From Ridgeia piscesae (Eukaryota; Annelida; Polychaeta; Sabellida; Siboglinidae), in contig JAODUO010000852.1 of assembly GCA_025642075.2 (NCBI GenBank), positions 103,501-167,500 on the forward strand: 64,000 bases of DNA, in the 5' to 3' direction. The position numbers and the translations under genes are program-made. The notes under the pieces were generated by a model. The model was not told the DNA's origin, ran no database searches, and saw only the letters and a program-made list of their open reading frames with translations. Shown piece after piece: positions 37,091-49,548 of the stretch. How positions within the stretch are numbered: the stretch's first letter is position 1; each line of letters begins with the position of its first letter.

Positions 37091-39302
37091 CAAACTGACA
37101 CATGCAATGGTTGACCATGTGATGTTGTTTACAACTTGTAGTGCTCCTGTCCTAAGTTGCTATGGAGGTTACTCAACAGTTGCTATGGAGGTTACTCAAC
37201 AGTTGCTATGAAGGTTACTCAACAGGTTACTCACAGTAAATATTACTGTAGCCAAAGAGATGAAAACTTTGTTATTTTGTGGGCAGTAGCGATATTGGTA
37301 TTAAAATGTAAAGCGATTGACAAGTACAGTATAAGAAATGTGGTAATGTATAAGACTTTGTATGGTTTTATGCATGTCATTTGTGTTGAATGTAAGAAAA
37401 TCTTTAATTTACATTGCACTCATCGAGTGTGTTATGTATTCATTTTAACATTGGTGTGTACTTTTTACATTAACCATGACTTGGAATTGAAATTTTACAT
37501 TACAATGGAAAGAGGTTAAGAATCTTAATCATCTTTTTACATAAATTTATTGGTAACATGTGTATAAAATGGTGTATTTATGATTATACACATCTAGGTT
37601 TCCCTTGGAATGTCCGTAATTTATATTTTCTCAGTCCTAGATACTTTGTTGTTCATGCAGCTAACTTTGTATGTAAATATACCTGACAGAATTATTATTT
37701 GTGTGCAAAATACATGCATTTTAGCCTACCCTACATATTGTGGAAAGCATGATAGTGCTTTCCAAGTTGTTTAGAGTACATACTAGATACTGTAATTCTG
37801 TTTTAACTTTTGTTGTGTCAGTCATCAGAAAAATAAAACCATATTTCTATATACATTTCAGAAAGCAAAAAGAAATATTTTGGTTACAAATCAGTTATCT
37901 TTGGTTAACCATTATAGTTACGACTGTTATATTTGAAAAATAAATTATGCAATCCCATCATTTTGATGTAAATAACTAATCAAATCAACTGTAAAACAAT
38001 TATGTGTACATTGTAAGGAAATAAAATGATTTATTACAAGATTTTTTATCATTCTATAAAAACTACTTATGCTTATCTCATTTAAGTCATTATGCAAATA
38101 TTCAAACCTACGTAATATTTCCTATGACATGGTTGTGGTTTTGTGCAAATGTGTTATTTTTATTTATTTGTAAATAATTATCAACTGGGCCCAGTTAAAC
38201 CATAAGATCAATAAACCTGATTCAAGGACGATGTGAATTGTAGAAGCATGTGGTAACTATGTCTTGTAACTGAAATTAGTATTACCTTGTAACTGGGACA
38301 CTGCACCAGTCTGTCACGTGTTAGACATAACTAGTCTTCACATTATGACAATGATTAGCTTATATTCAATGCAAGAGACAAATAAGTCAAATAGTATTGT
38401 AAATATCAAGCATATATAATTTATTTGTAAAACTAATATTTTGAGTAAATACAAGTTTTCCTGCAAGTTGACATAAATCCTCCTCACACTTGCACGCTAC
38501 TTTGGCCATCACACCACGCCATAGTTGCAGTAAATAGCCACATTAAACCTGGTGTTGCTATAACTACGTATCAGTACAAGCATATAAAAACAAAAAACAT
38601 TCAGTGTATGTACTTTCTAGACATGACATGACTACTGTAGCAGATTATATAAAAGAACACCTCACATATAATTCTCCATGAATCGTAATTAGACTCAATA
38701 GTCTGAAATATTCCAATCAAATACTGATAAATGATTTCATGTCAAACAATACCTTGGGAAACAAGTACCCCCGGTAGTTTCTATTTGCACTGAAGATAAG
38801 ACACTTGATACGTTGATATGTCAAAAGCATCACACACATTGCAAATTGCCACTGAGACGAACGTAATGTACATGACGCAGCACTTGATACAAAGAAAACT
38901 CACCAGGGCGATGAACATAAATTTCACAAAACATGTCAAGTCAATATAACATTATTGCACACATTTCAAAATAATTATAAGACTGTTTCACTACAAAACA
39001 CTATCACAAGACAATGCACCTGAAATGGTCACCTCTGCTATGGACATTATTCCAGTTGTGGTGTATAACACACTCCATGAAAACTCATTAACAGTAATTT
39101 ACATGGTAGTGTATAATTAAAAAAAAAACATTCACACCAAAATATACTGCAACTGAAATATGCTAAACATGAATTCAACAAAATGAGTGAATTGTCAGTT
39201 TGGCAGAAATCAGCTGACAATACATACAACTCGATAAACATTAAACTTCGGACCCAGATCACTGTCTGTACAGGTATTGGCAACCTGTCGTACACGGATA
39301 TA
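37091..39302. other. NFU1 3' UTR and convergent intergenic region
   Basis: Three near-identical copies of a GTTGCTATGGAGGTTACTCAACA-type ~22-bp unit lie at about 37155-37225 in the NFU1 3' UTR. Plus-strand AATAAA signals occur at 37832, 37939, 38020 and 38210. A minus-strand AATAAA at 38420-38425 could end LRPAP1. No further coding exon seen. Confidence 0.5.
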
Positions 39303-41847
39303 CTAGAGCTCATTGTGTGTCATGAGCACATCGGATATTCGCATTTTTAACTCTGTGTGCAGCTTCTTAATCTGAAACAGATACATGAACTGTGGTTATA
39401 TTCAAGCTCGTATAATCTTCTGTGGGCATATATAAATTAATCAAGAAAACTTTCAGACATTGCCTCTTAAAAGCCATCTTACATACATGTTGTATAGTTT
39501 TAAGCCCGTAACAATGACAGTGCATCAACTGGATGACAGTATCAATTGAAAGGGGGAGTGTCGGCTCCTCTGCTCAGAATTGCTGGACCAGTAATTTGTA
39601 ACAGGTGTGTGGGAAAGTAAAACATCAAAGGGTATTGAGGTTCTCCGCTTGCCTTGGTGTTATTATCAATAAATTTTGTTTTGAAACTTGTTTACCATTT
39701 GAATGGGTTGCAGGTAGAATCTTTTGAATTGCAAACGTTGTTCTGAGCTTAATAAAGTAAACAAAATTTGGCGGGCAGTAAACCTTGAATACATATGCTG
39801 TATGCATGACAACATATTAAAAAATAAACTAGGAGCTGGCTGTCTCATTTTAAACAAAGTTGATTGGACAATCATTGTTCTTTAAGAATGCTATTTAAAT
39901 GTTCAAGGATATTTAAAGACAAAATAATAACAGCCTGTAATTGAGATATGTATTTTGAGCAGTGACAATTTCTGATAAGTAGGAAGGACAGTATTCTGAG
40001 TATTGATTTCATATTATCCACATGGAGTAAAGTTACAAATAAGTATCTTCTATCAAACAGAAGAAATGACATCTACAGTTATAACAGTTGATGGATTGAT
40101 TTAATGATATATGCAAAGATTGCTTGGTGGCTCCTGGGGCCCATTTGTGATGGCTGCACATCACACAGTGATGGACCATTGACACATCACACAGTGATGG
40201 ACCATTGACACATCACACAGTGATGGACCATTGACACATCACACAGTGATGGACCATTGACACATCACACAGTGATGGACCATTGACACATCACACAATG
40301 ATGGATCATTGGCACTGACAATGTAATGCTCAATGGATGTATCATATTTTGCAGGCAGGTGATAAGGCACACACAGTAAGTATAAAACAAGTGCTCCGAA
40401 AGGGACACCCAGAACCATGCAAGCGTGGTAGTGGCAGGATCTGTCAACTCTCACCTTGCGTCCGTATTCCTTCACTTTCACCTGCAGCTTGTGTTGTTCA
40501 CTCGACATGCCCAAGTTGGTCTTCTTGAGATTTCCTGCAGCAATGTCAGCCTCCTTCCTGAACACCTCGTGCTTGTTCAACTTGTGCTCAAAGTGCTTCA
40601 GTTCCTCCTGTACAAACAACTACAGTATATTAGACCAGGCCTGTATTAGACTGGACTCTCGACTAGAGCAGACATGAATTAGAGGCTCTGAGGGAGGAGG
40701 CTGGCGTTAAGTTTCAAGATGAGGGTGTGAATGAGATGGCTCAAGTGGACTGAACTTCGGGAACGGATGGAAGAGGAATGGCCAACATACAGAGTGGATG
40801 TCCTTCGGAGAAGGGTAGGAGAAGACCACAACTGAGATGGGAGGATTAGGAAGGAATTGGAGAATGACAATAAGAAATGTGGAGTGAAACAGGATCAACG
40901 AGTAGGATCAGGAACATATAAAATAGAAAACCAGCACCGAGGCCAGCCTCACACTCAGACATGAGGGATGAAGAAAACAACAACAAAAGTAAACTTATGT
41001 ATTAAAATACAGGATATTGTTGCTAATGTTGTTATATATGAGAACATGCCACCACCATAATTATGCTTTCATGTTTGTTCATATCAACTGGTTGGATGAG
41101 GTTGATTGTCAGATGTTGATGTATTTTGATAACGATAACAATACTTAGATTTCCGTCACACATATTTCCTTAGGAATCTTAGCTCAGAGATTCAACAGGA
41201 AGAACTGTTCTACAAACAAGAATCAGTAGGAAAAATTAAGAATGGGGATGCACAAGTCATCATTAGAGAAAGGACCTGCCTAAGAATCAGCATGGGAATG
41301 AAATCTCATACAAATGTGTATGTGATGTTTTAAGGTAAGACCTTGTAGTGCTGACAAATTTATGCAAATGATTGTTAACAATGTTGGTAAATGTATTTGG
41401 TAAATTCTTATAAGCACAAGGAAGAAACATGTCAAAGCTTGTTTTCTAAACAATCCTGGATTAATGCATGTCATGATGACACAAGACTATGCATGTTGTC
41501 GTTTAATACATGAAAAATAATCTAACTTTGTTTTACCTTGAATGATGCAAGTTCCCTCTCTGAGAAGTTGGACTGTTTAGCTGACACCCATAGTTCAATA
41601 ACCTTTGGGTGCTGGAATAAGATGGTTTCGTCTTCACTAGAAAACTTCTTCTCCAGCTTCTTGTAGTCGTCTTGTAGACTGTAGTACTGCCTCTTTAGAT
41701 CCGTGTTCTTGGCCTTCACTGACTCGACAGTGTCCCCACCATCCTTGAAACGCTCCAGCGAGTTCTCAGAAATGTCTGGTACGCAACAAATATTACAACG
41801 GGTTAGTTGGCATATAATATATAGATTATGTAATATATATATATATG

Positions 41848-41883
<36 letters not shown>

Positions 41884-44800
41884 AATCTACTCCAGCATTT
41901 TGTCTATATTACTTGACACACAGAGCAGACAAAGCAATGGCAGCCAGGATCACCATCACAGTATATTCTTAACTTACACTTGTTCCCAGGAACATTTAAT
42001 TTCTCTGCCTACCTTTGTATTTTTTCATATACATTACCAATTAGTAGATCAAAAGTCAAGGGTCAGTCAGTGAACTGAATGAATACCGTTATGCTCAAAA
42101 TGTGTCTATTAATATGCAGTTTAAAAAGTCACATCTGCCATGACGTAAATATGTGTAAGATTGTAATGACCTGGAAATTGTAGCACCCGGTAGTTTGATT
42201 GAACAGATAGCAATATTGTTGGTACAAATTAATGTTATTATGTTTACTTTTTAACTTAACTAATGGTAAAGATCTGTATCGTTATCATATTACTTTAATT
42301 GAAACAATTTATTCATCTATTGTAGAACTTAGAATACATTAAAAATACACCACTATGTTTCCAAGAGACTGACTACAAAACCAGGTAGACCACCACTCTC
42401 AGCATTTCTAAATACATCTGGTCACCATGGTTACGGAAGTTGCTTAACCTCTCATACTTGACATTCTTTTGCTATGTACATAATTCAACATAATTTGGAA
42501 CAAGACGAAAATATTAATTTATTAAATATGACAACTTATTTCATGGCCTTTTAATAGTTCTCCTTATTAGTGTACATAATGATATCAAATTACATAAATC
42601 ATTAACAAAATGATTAGGTTATGAAATTACTGACAGTATTTGTGCATTATTACCTTCCATCGCATTGAGTTCGTTGCGCAATTCATCAAACTCGTTCAGT
42701 TTCTGTTGATGATGTAAGAACTCTGTCTTCAGTGTAGCCAATTCGTCATCTAAGAACACAATACAAGCAACACACGGTCAGACGTTTTGTGATTATCATG
42801 CTCATATCAGAGCACCAACAGGACACAAACTTTTTCTGGATAATTATTATTATAGCAATAATGTAATTAATTGCACAGTGATTTTCATTATACTATAACT
42901 ACACTGTATACATAATAAGAATATTTTGTAACTGTTTATGTGTCATCTAAATAACTGTTACACGATAAAATATATTTGCATTGATAGACACTTGACAAAT
43001 AGTATAAAACTCACTCAGAGCACTGCCACCTAGCGGATAACAGTGTACATGCTTATAACAAATTCACTGGTATAACAAACTTGTTAGCTACCCACCAAAG
43101 TAGTTCATGTTGTACTGTGTGTGTGCGTGCATGTGTGTATGTGTGCGTGCGTGCGTGCATGTGTGTGTGTGCGTGCGTGTGTGTGTAGTTTTAGTGGTGC
43201 TTTAATTTGAACACCTTGTAACAACCATACATTTACTAGAAATTTTTTTTTTTAAAGACTACTTGCATGGTAAATTATTATTTTACACTAAAATAACTCA
43301 TTAAAGTGGGCTCTTTTTTACAATGTATGCTCTGTGCAGAGTTTACCTGTGAAGCCAGTTTTCTGTGCTTTTTTCCACAGTTTTCCCAATTTCTTGTCAA
43401 GCTTCAGTCCTTCTCTGTGAACATCAGCTGGGTCCTTCAACCAGACAGCATTCTCATCTGACTTGTCATGTTTGCCTTCAGGAATCTCATTGTGTTCAAC
43501 TCCAAACCTGTTAAGCAGACCTACAACAGGCTGTCTCGGTTACAATTACACCATCAGACAATTTCTGTTTTGTTCAGTTGGTGGCAGCTAATGCTGGCTA
43601 AAATATTGGCTACTACCCCCTGGGTATGTGTTATCGATCGCTGGTTTATTTGAATAATTATACTTATAGCAATACAAGTGTAATAACATTTCTACATATC
43701 AGATGTGAAATATAAAAAAGTATTAAGTGTACCGGGTAATCATGACTTGGGGCAGATAAGAATCGTCATTGGTGCATGGGACTATCACATGGTTAGGGTG
43801 ATTGATAGTAATCAATTGGTAAATATAACTGCTTTATGTAGCATAGATTACATACATGTCATCTGTAACACAAACTGTATTGTAACCGCAGTTGGTCTAT
43901 TCAGGATTGCTTCGTATATTTACCTCAGTTTATGGACGCAGATTATGAATGTACATAGGTTAGTTCCACAATTAATTAGGGGATGACTTTGATCAGTCTT
44001 TCAACTTCATAACAATCACTTTTTAATATATACCTTCTGCTGCTATAACCTCTCCTTTGGATGTTTGCTATGCAAGTCATTTACCATTTACTGAAGTGAA
44101 TGGAAAGATAGATGAAATGGCCAAGTATGTATCCTGCAACTAGACCAAATAAAACATTTCTATGTACTTATACTGTATGTGTAAAAGGGGTAATTTAGAA
44201 ACCATGTAAGCGGTTCCTGATCATTGCCGCGTGTTCGCCATTCTCGTCAAATCCTTCAGCTTTCTTCCTCTTTGCATCAATTTCAAGTTTATCTTGAATC
44301 TTTAGCTCTGCGTACAGGTCAGCCAAAATATCAGGCTTCAGTTTCTGCAACAAAAAGCGGTAAACAAGCACTGTGCATTGTACTATAGCACAGTTTATTT
44401 AAGCCGGTGTTAGTGTGGCACATATGTGGGTATGGAGGTGGTAATGTGGCACATGTGTGGGTATGGAGGTGGTAGTGTGACACATGTATGGGTATGGAGG
44501 TGGTAGTGTGACACATGTGTGGGTATGGAGGTGGTAGTGTGGCACATGTGTGGGTATGGAGGTGGTAGTGTGGCACATGTGTGGGTATATGGAGGTGGTA
44601 GTGTACGTGGCACATGTGTGGGTATGGAGGTGGTAGTGTGGCACATGTGTGGGTATGGAGGTGGTATAGTGTGGCACATGTGTGGGTATGGAGGTGGTAG
44701 CGTGACACAGGTGTGGGTATGGAGGTGGTAGTGTGTTCCTGCAGGTTCTTACAACCTAATAATTACACAGGTCCTCTTCTGCCGTTCTGGTCTGATTAGG

Positions 44801-45351
44801 CATTCTGCCTCGATCTTGTGATTCAACTTCTGTTTGAACTGTGCACATGCGTCAGAGTTTGAGACAAGTAAAGGGACCACAAGTAAGGTCTATGACGTAG
44901 TTATCTTGGTGGTAAGTTGGTCTAAGTTATTTTTTACAAGTCATGTAGTGCGTAAGAATAATCAGCAAGATGATTGTGCATGCCATCAAAACTAAAAGCC
45001 GAAAACAATGACGTGACGATGACATTTTATGTAGGCTGTAGTCCGCAGCGGGAATAACTGTGTGACCACTATGGCATTTTATACGAATGTACTATCTGTT
45101 AAGGTGTACCTCCCACCCTCCCGCTGTGAGTGTGACAGCCGCCGAAGTTCCCAGAACGAAGTTCACGTCGTTGTTATGTCACTTACTTTCCTTGCCTTTT
45201 CCCAGAATAAATTTATCTTATTCATACGAAATGGTGCTTCGTCTGTAATTTTACTATTCTTTACATCCTTGTTTGGTTCCGAATACTTGCTAGCGAAGAT
45301 AGCCACACAACACACACAGAGGAAAAGTTGTATAACACGAAGCTTTCCCAT
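39303..45351 (-). CDS. LRPAP1: LRPAP1 / receptor-associated protein (RAP), 7 exons
   Basis: ER chaperone that binds LDL-receptor-family proteins and blocks premature ligand binding. Exons 1 to 7: 45187-45351, 44203-44344, 43347-43520, 42654-42749, 41537-41775, 40455-40607, 39303-39371. Phases agree, giving 345 codons (human 357). Residues 4-21 form a hydrophobic signal peptide (LRVIQLFLCVCCVAIFA). Domain 1 starts with FRMNKINLFWEKARK. Three-helix repeats recur as LWKKAQKTGF and LWVSAKQSNFSERELASFK, and the last helical domain continues in exon 6. The protein ends HNEL, the family's ER-retrieval signal. The exon 2 donor (GTTTCT) is weak, but phase and homology require it. The start shares a divergent promoter with CENPM. 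Confidence 0.96.
40157..40315. repeat. 26-bp minisatellite, about 6 copies
   Basis: Units of CACATCACACAGTGATGG plus ACCATTGA in LRPAP1 intron 6. Confidence 0.93.
40680..40990 (+). mobile_element. LINE reverse-transcriptase 3'-end remnant
   Basis: In shifting plus frames the sequence reads GRRRPQLRWE, later KELENDNKK, and then a DMRDEENNN-like end. This matches the C-terminal end of many LINE RT ORFs. Stops and frame changes show it is dead. Intronic and antisense to LRPAP1. Confidence 0.45.
41835..41882. repeat. (TA)n microsatellite
   Basis: Alternating TA/ATAC-rich run about 60 bp from the acceptor of LRPAP1 exon 5. Confidence 0.9.
43117..43188. repeat. (GT/GC)n microsatellite
   Basis: Imperfect GTGTGC/GTGCGT run in LRPAP1 intron 3. 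Confidence 0.9.
44409..44735. repeat. 31-bp minisatellite, about 10 copies
   Basis: Units with core CACATGTGTGGGTATGGAGG in LRPAP1 intron 1, ending about 65 bp from the exon 2 acceptor. Minus frames give His/Thr/Pro-rich spurious ORFs. The purine/pyrimidine strand asymmetry is strong. Confidence 0.94.
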
Positions 45352-45694
45352 CTTCGAGTTTATCGTGTCTGTCGTGATTGAGCCCGCTAGAGGACGCTAC
45401 TAAACCATAGCCTCTCCCTTCTATATTTTTTACGTGGATATTATATTGCAATAAGGCAATTCAAATTGTTTATGTTGTTAGCCACCTTTTAATAAAGTAG
45501 ATGTAGAATGCTTGTATAACTTTGTATTTGTGTGGACAAAATTCTAGATGTTTGCCTGCTTCTAGAGTATACCCCCATATCCTGTTTAACTTTCAAACTT
45601 TATGCTTCTCAGCTTTCTGTCCTGGAAAAAGATGGTCTATGGTTTAATGTGGATAGAATTACCAGACAATTGAAGAAAAAAAACGATTCTAAGC
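45352..45694. promoter_or_regulatory. divergent LRPAP1/CENPM promoter
   Basis: 343 bp between the two start codons. The LRPAP1-proximal part is GC-richer and the rest AT-rich. No clear TATA or CCAAT pair was recognised. Assignment rests on gene orientation. Confidence 0.5.
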
Positions 45695-47983
45695 ATGAGT
45701 GAAACAACTTTATCACCGTTTAACAAGATGCCTCTTTTGAACAGTGCAACTGCTTTGGTATACATTGTTTATGTGGCGATAATACGAGATCATAGTTAAT
45801 AGTAACCATATGCAATGGCAATGCTTCTGTTTGTAAATGACTAAAACATCCTCGTCTGTTCTGACGTATACGGTCTAGGCCATTTGGGCCACTTATGCAG
45901 AATTCGGATCCACCTCAGTTTTCGGATCCACCTCAGTTTTGCCATTATAACTATTTGCCTATATTGGATAGCTCACACAAACACTAATCCTAAATATGAT
46001 CAATCGGCATCCCCATGTATATTTATGTTTCACAAATATTGCATTTTGAGACCCAAATAGTGCTTCGATTTGTGCCCGTCGGACGCACTGCGGTACATGA
46101 ATCACTGCAACGTGCACATGGAATGAGCGATAAACAGTTTGTTTATGCCGACCGCGCTGTGTTTTCGACCTCAAAAGTCTGCTAAGACACGCTGTTTATA
46201 AAACATAAATATGCACAAGATGATGTTAAATGATTGACTTAACAAAATCAGTTATCAAATGTTGGCAAAGATAGTTATAATGGCAAAATTGAGGTGGGTC
46301 CGAATTCTGCATAAGTGCCCCATTTTGCTTCTATATGTGATATGGCAAATTATGCCAGCTGATCCATATAATGTCGTCAGACAATGAAATTACAGAGCTG
46401 CCAAATTTAATGACATGAGCCATGAGGTGGCATCACCGTTTGTTAGACTTAGTTAATATGTCACAAGATCTAGACTCTAGTTTCAGTCGTCTTCTCTGGG
46501 GCAGTGGCATTCTACTTACTAGTAGGTACTTTGTTTGTGTTAACATTGAGTATAATCAAAATGGAAAATTTGGAGTTGAAACAAAGAAGTAATTTAGCTG
46601 CTCTATGCTGAACAGTTTCAAAAGAAGTCAGGTGCTTCATTGTGTCATACACTTTATAAAACAATTATACAGTTCTGAGCTCACATATGCCAGAACACTA
46701 TAAAGATGTTATATGTGAAATAAACAGCTTTTTATTCCATTTGTAGATTGTAGGTGTTCAAGGTGTGGGGAAGCATCGACTGGCAGAAGCAATGGTTGAT
46801 GCCAATGCAAAGTTCTCTCTGCAGATGTAAGTTTGTTCTACAGTTGTCACTGAACTTTACCTTCTTCACCCTGATTTAGTGCAGGTGTGTGTGTGACACA
46901 CACCCACACTTCCAAAAACATGTCATCTGTTGTACCTACTGGACAAGTCAACCCCACCTATTGTCATCCTTTGCCAGTCCAGTTGTTTACACTCGACCTT
47001 GTCAGATGTTATTGTAACATTTATCTGGATAGCAACAGGGGTAACTCTACAAGGGACACATGGACAGAAGAAGCCATTTTCTTATCAAGTGTCATCTCTA
47101 AATATGGTCCTTGCAATAAACTAGTGTTTATCCAGTCAATTGATCATTTATTCCATTTGTCTGCTGTTATCTGCAGAATACTTAACAGCAAATCTAAGTC
47201 GTTCATTTACCACAACTAATTTTATTTGTGCTCTCAACTACTACTGTCCATAGGTTTGATGAAAATAATAGTTTCTTTTGGGCATTTCAATAGCAAAGGT
47301 ATCCTAAATGTTTAATTAGTTCAGTAGCTCTTGTGGTTTGTTTTTGAAAGAAGTAACATTATATTCTTGGTTTATCCTTTGATATTTCATCTAAATAACT
47401 TGACCGTTTGAATTCTCTTCATTCTGTCTAAATAGTGATGATTAACCATCAGCCTTGCGATAATGAAGATACCATTTTACTTTGGTTGTTTGTTCCAATT
47501 TCAGACGGACAGCGACCAATCTGCCATTACCAGCAGATAATGCCGAAAAACGACCATGCATTGATTATATTATATTCATGATAGATCTCACCAATAGACA
47601 GAGGTCTGTACATATGAAACTATTGTTAATATACAACACTTCACATTATTCTGATTACTTTTCAAATAATAATTATATTACCTTATCAATGTTAGCTGTT
47701 CTTGTTTTTGAGTCAGATACTACACTAAAAGTATGCACATAAAATACTGTTGTATGACTTCATGTTTCCATTTATAACAAACCAATATAGCTGTACTGTG
47801 ATTACTGTAATTATATTGTCATGACTTCTGCTTTTTCTACATTTCTGTGGATTTCCTTGAACATGTAAGAAAATAAACTGCACAAAGCAGTTTTGTTTCT
47901 GTTGAACTTGTCACACATATATTGCACTGAACTATAATTATTAATCATATGAGGAGATATACAGACACCCAACTCGCTCACAT

Positions 47984-48014
<31 letters not shown>

Positions 48015-49454
48015 CACACCCACACACACAAGATATACAGCATGTAACGTATTAATTTTCTATTAATCGTAGTAAGTTTGTTTGTAGTTATCATTCTGTG
48101 GAGCGGTCACTTCGCTGTGTTGACGCTCGTTACTTCCTGGGTAAAGTGTGTTTTCTCATCACACAAGGTAGATACAAGTTCATACAACAGAAGTTTCCGT
48201 TAACAGCCAAAATATATAAGTTCTACGATTTGTTTTCCATTTCTCTCATAATTGTGACATCACTATATTTCTGTATTACATCTGTAACTGCAAACTTTAG
48301 CGCATCCTGTTGTCTTAGTCATTCTGGACAGGTTGGTTTATCTGCATCAATGAAGACTCTTATACATGACTGAGTGGTACTTGTTTGCAAGACCCAGACT
48401 TATTTACCAGACTAACATGTGCAATGTCAACCAGGACCATTGTTAAGGCATTTTGGATACCATCTATACAAGTACTTTACTTCAGTCAAAGTTCAGTGAC
48501 AGTTTGCTGTACATGCCATGACAGTCATGACACCAGTACTGTTTTTACATTATATGTATCTACTTGATATATGTTACAGAATTGTTCCAGTAACTCGTAA
48601 CTACCTCACTCTCTAATTTGTGATTTCAGCTCACAGACTGGGGGAGCAGAGTGTGGAGACAGAGACTGTCAGTCAGTTGTCCGAGGCTTACGATTCTCCA
48701 ATGGTCTTCTGTAACATCAATGTTAGTGTGTAATTCACAAAGATAATCAAATGTTTACATTGGCTTACATTTACATTAAATTTTAGTGTAAACAACAGCC
48801 GATGTAAACATTAGAATTTACTAAGAAGTAAAATAAATGTGCATAACTGTAATTGATGAATCTATTAACATCGAAAAAAAAAATTTACTAAACATTTACA
48901 TCAGAAATTTACTAACATAAATTGATTAAAAATTGATGTGTGCATGCATGTGTGACCGTTGGAATCAACCTCTAGTCCACTACATCATAAGTACAGTTGT
49001 ATAATTGTGTATTTCAAGATTTGAAAGTAATAACAATTGTTTTTATAATGAAAACTCAATTTACCAGCCAATGTGTACACTTGAGTGCATGTACCTTTAC
49101 TTAATAAAGTTAACCAAGTTCAATTACTTACCATCTTGTAAGATAAATTATCCAATTTACCATGTCAGTTTTTATCCAAATGATTTTTGGCATAGTAACT
49201 ACTTGGCATTGATAGTGCAAATTGTATTTCCATTTTGTAGACAAATAAAGTTGTTATATAGTTGTTATACATATAATCATAGCACAGTCAGTGTTGATGG
49301 TAAACAGTTGATGTGTCACAGAATGACGGGGTACAGAAAGCTTGCGGCCGAGAAGCTGTTGACGATGGTTGCAGTGGCCAGTTGCTTCACACACGACATC
49401 ACACCAATGCTGCTCGACACAACACGAACATTTTACCAATACGAGAAACTGTAA
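45695..49454 (+). CDS. CENPM: centromere protein M (CENP-M), 6 exons
   Basis: Subunit of the constitutive centromere network (CENP-H/I/K/M), a small-GTPase-like fold needed for kinetochore assembly. Exons: 45695-45757, 46747-46826, 47505-47603, 48088-48167, 48630-48729, 49322-49454, giving 184 codons (human 180). Family blocks: FNKMPLLNSATAL at the N-terminus, IDYIIFMIDLTNRQ, SLRCVDARYFLGKVCFLI and SEAYDSPMVFCNI. Residues 22-31 read IVGVQGVGKH, a GxxxxGK loop that human CENP-M lacks. Exon 1 was placed by homology and phase. The exon 5/6 junction is ambiguous: donor 48721 with acceptor 49308 also keeps the frame (186 codons). I prefer the listed pair because it retains the valine after CNIN. 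Confidence 0.93.
45886..46321. mobile_element. MITE-like element with ~55-bp terminal inverted repeats
   Basis: The left terminus GGGCCACTTATGCAGAATTC and the right terminus, read inward as GGGGCACTTATGCAGAATTC, are inverted copies extending about 55 bp. The left arm has an internal 18-bp tandem duplication (TTCGGATCCACCTCAGTT). ATTT follows the right end and precedes the left end, a possible short target duplication. No ORF of note. In CENPM intron 1; a truncated copy is in NUP85 intron 1. Confidence 0.85.
47979..48027. repeat. (GCAC)n / (CA)n microsatellite
   Basis: GCAC tetramers followed by CACA repeats, about 60 bp before CENPM exon 4. Confidence 0.9.
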
Positions 49455-49478
49455 CAAAACGCTGCTGAATTATGATGT

Positions 49479-49484
49479 TTTATT
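49479..49484 (-). terminator. COIL polyadenylation signal candidate
   Basis: AATAAA on the minus strand 65 bp past the COIL stop. Cleavage some 15-25 bp further would fall at or just inside the end of the CENPM coding region, so the two convergent transcripts would overlap. Confidence 0.55.
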
Positions 49485-49548
49485 AACAAAACTGTGAAGA
49501 ACTGTGTTGTAACTGAACGTCTCGAGACAACTGGTGGCTGGAACGTGA

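Noticed and set aside
44331..44731. His/Thr/Pro-rich minus ORFs and Gly/Val-rich plus ORF
   Set aside because: Reading frames of the 31-bp intronic satellite in LRPAP1.
49005..49454. 149-codon plus ORF as a full gene
   Set aside because: Only its end (from 49322) is CENPM exon 6; the rest is intron without homology.
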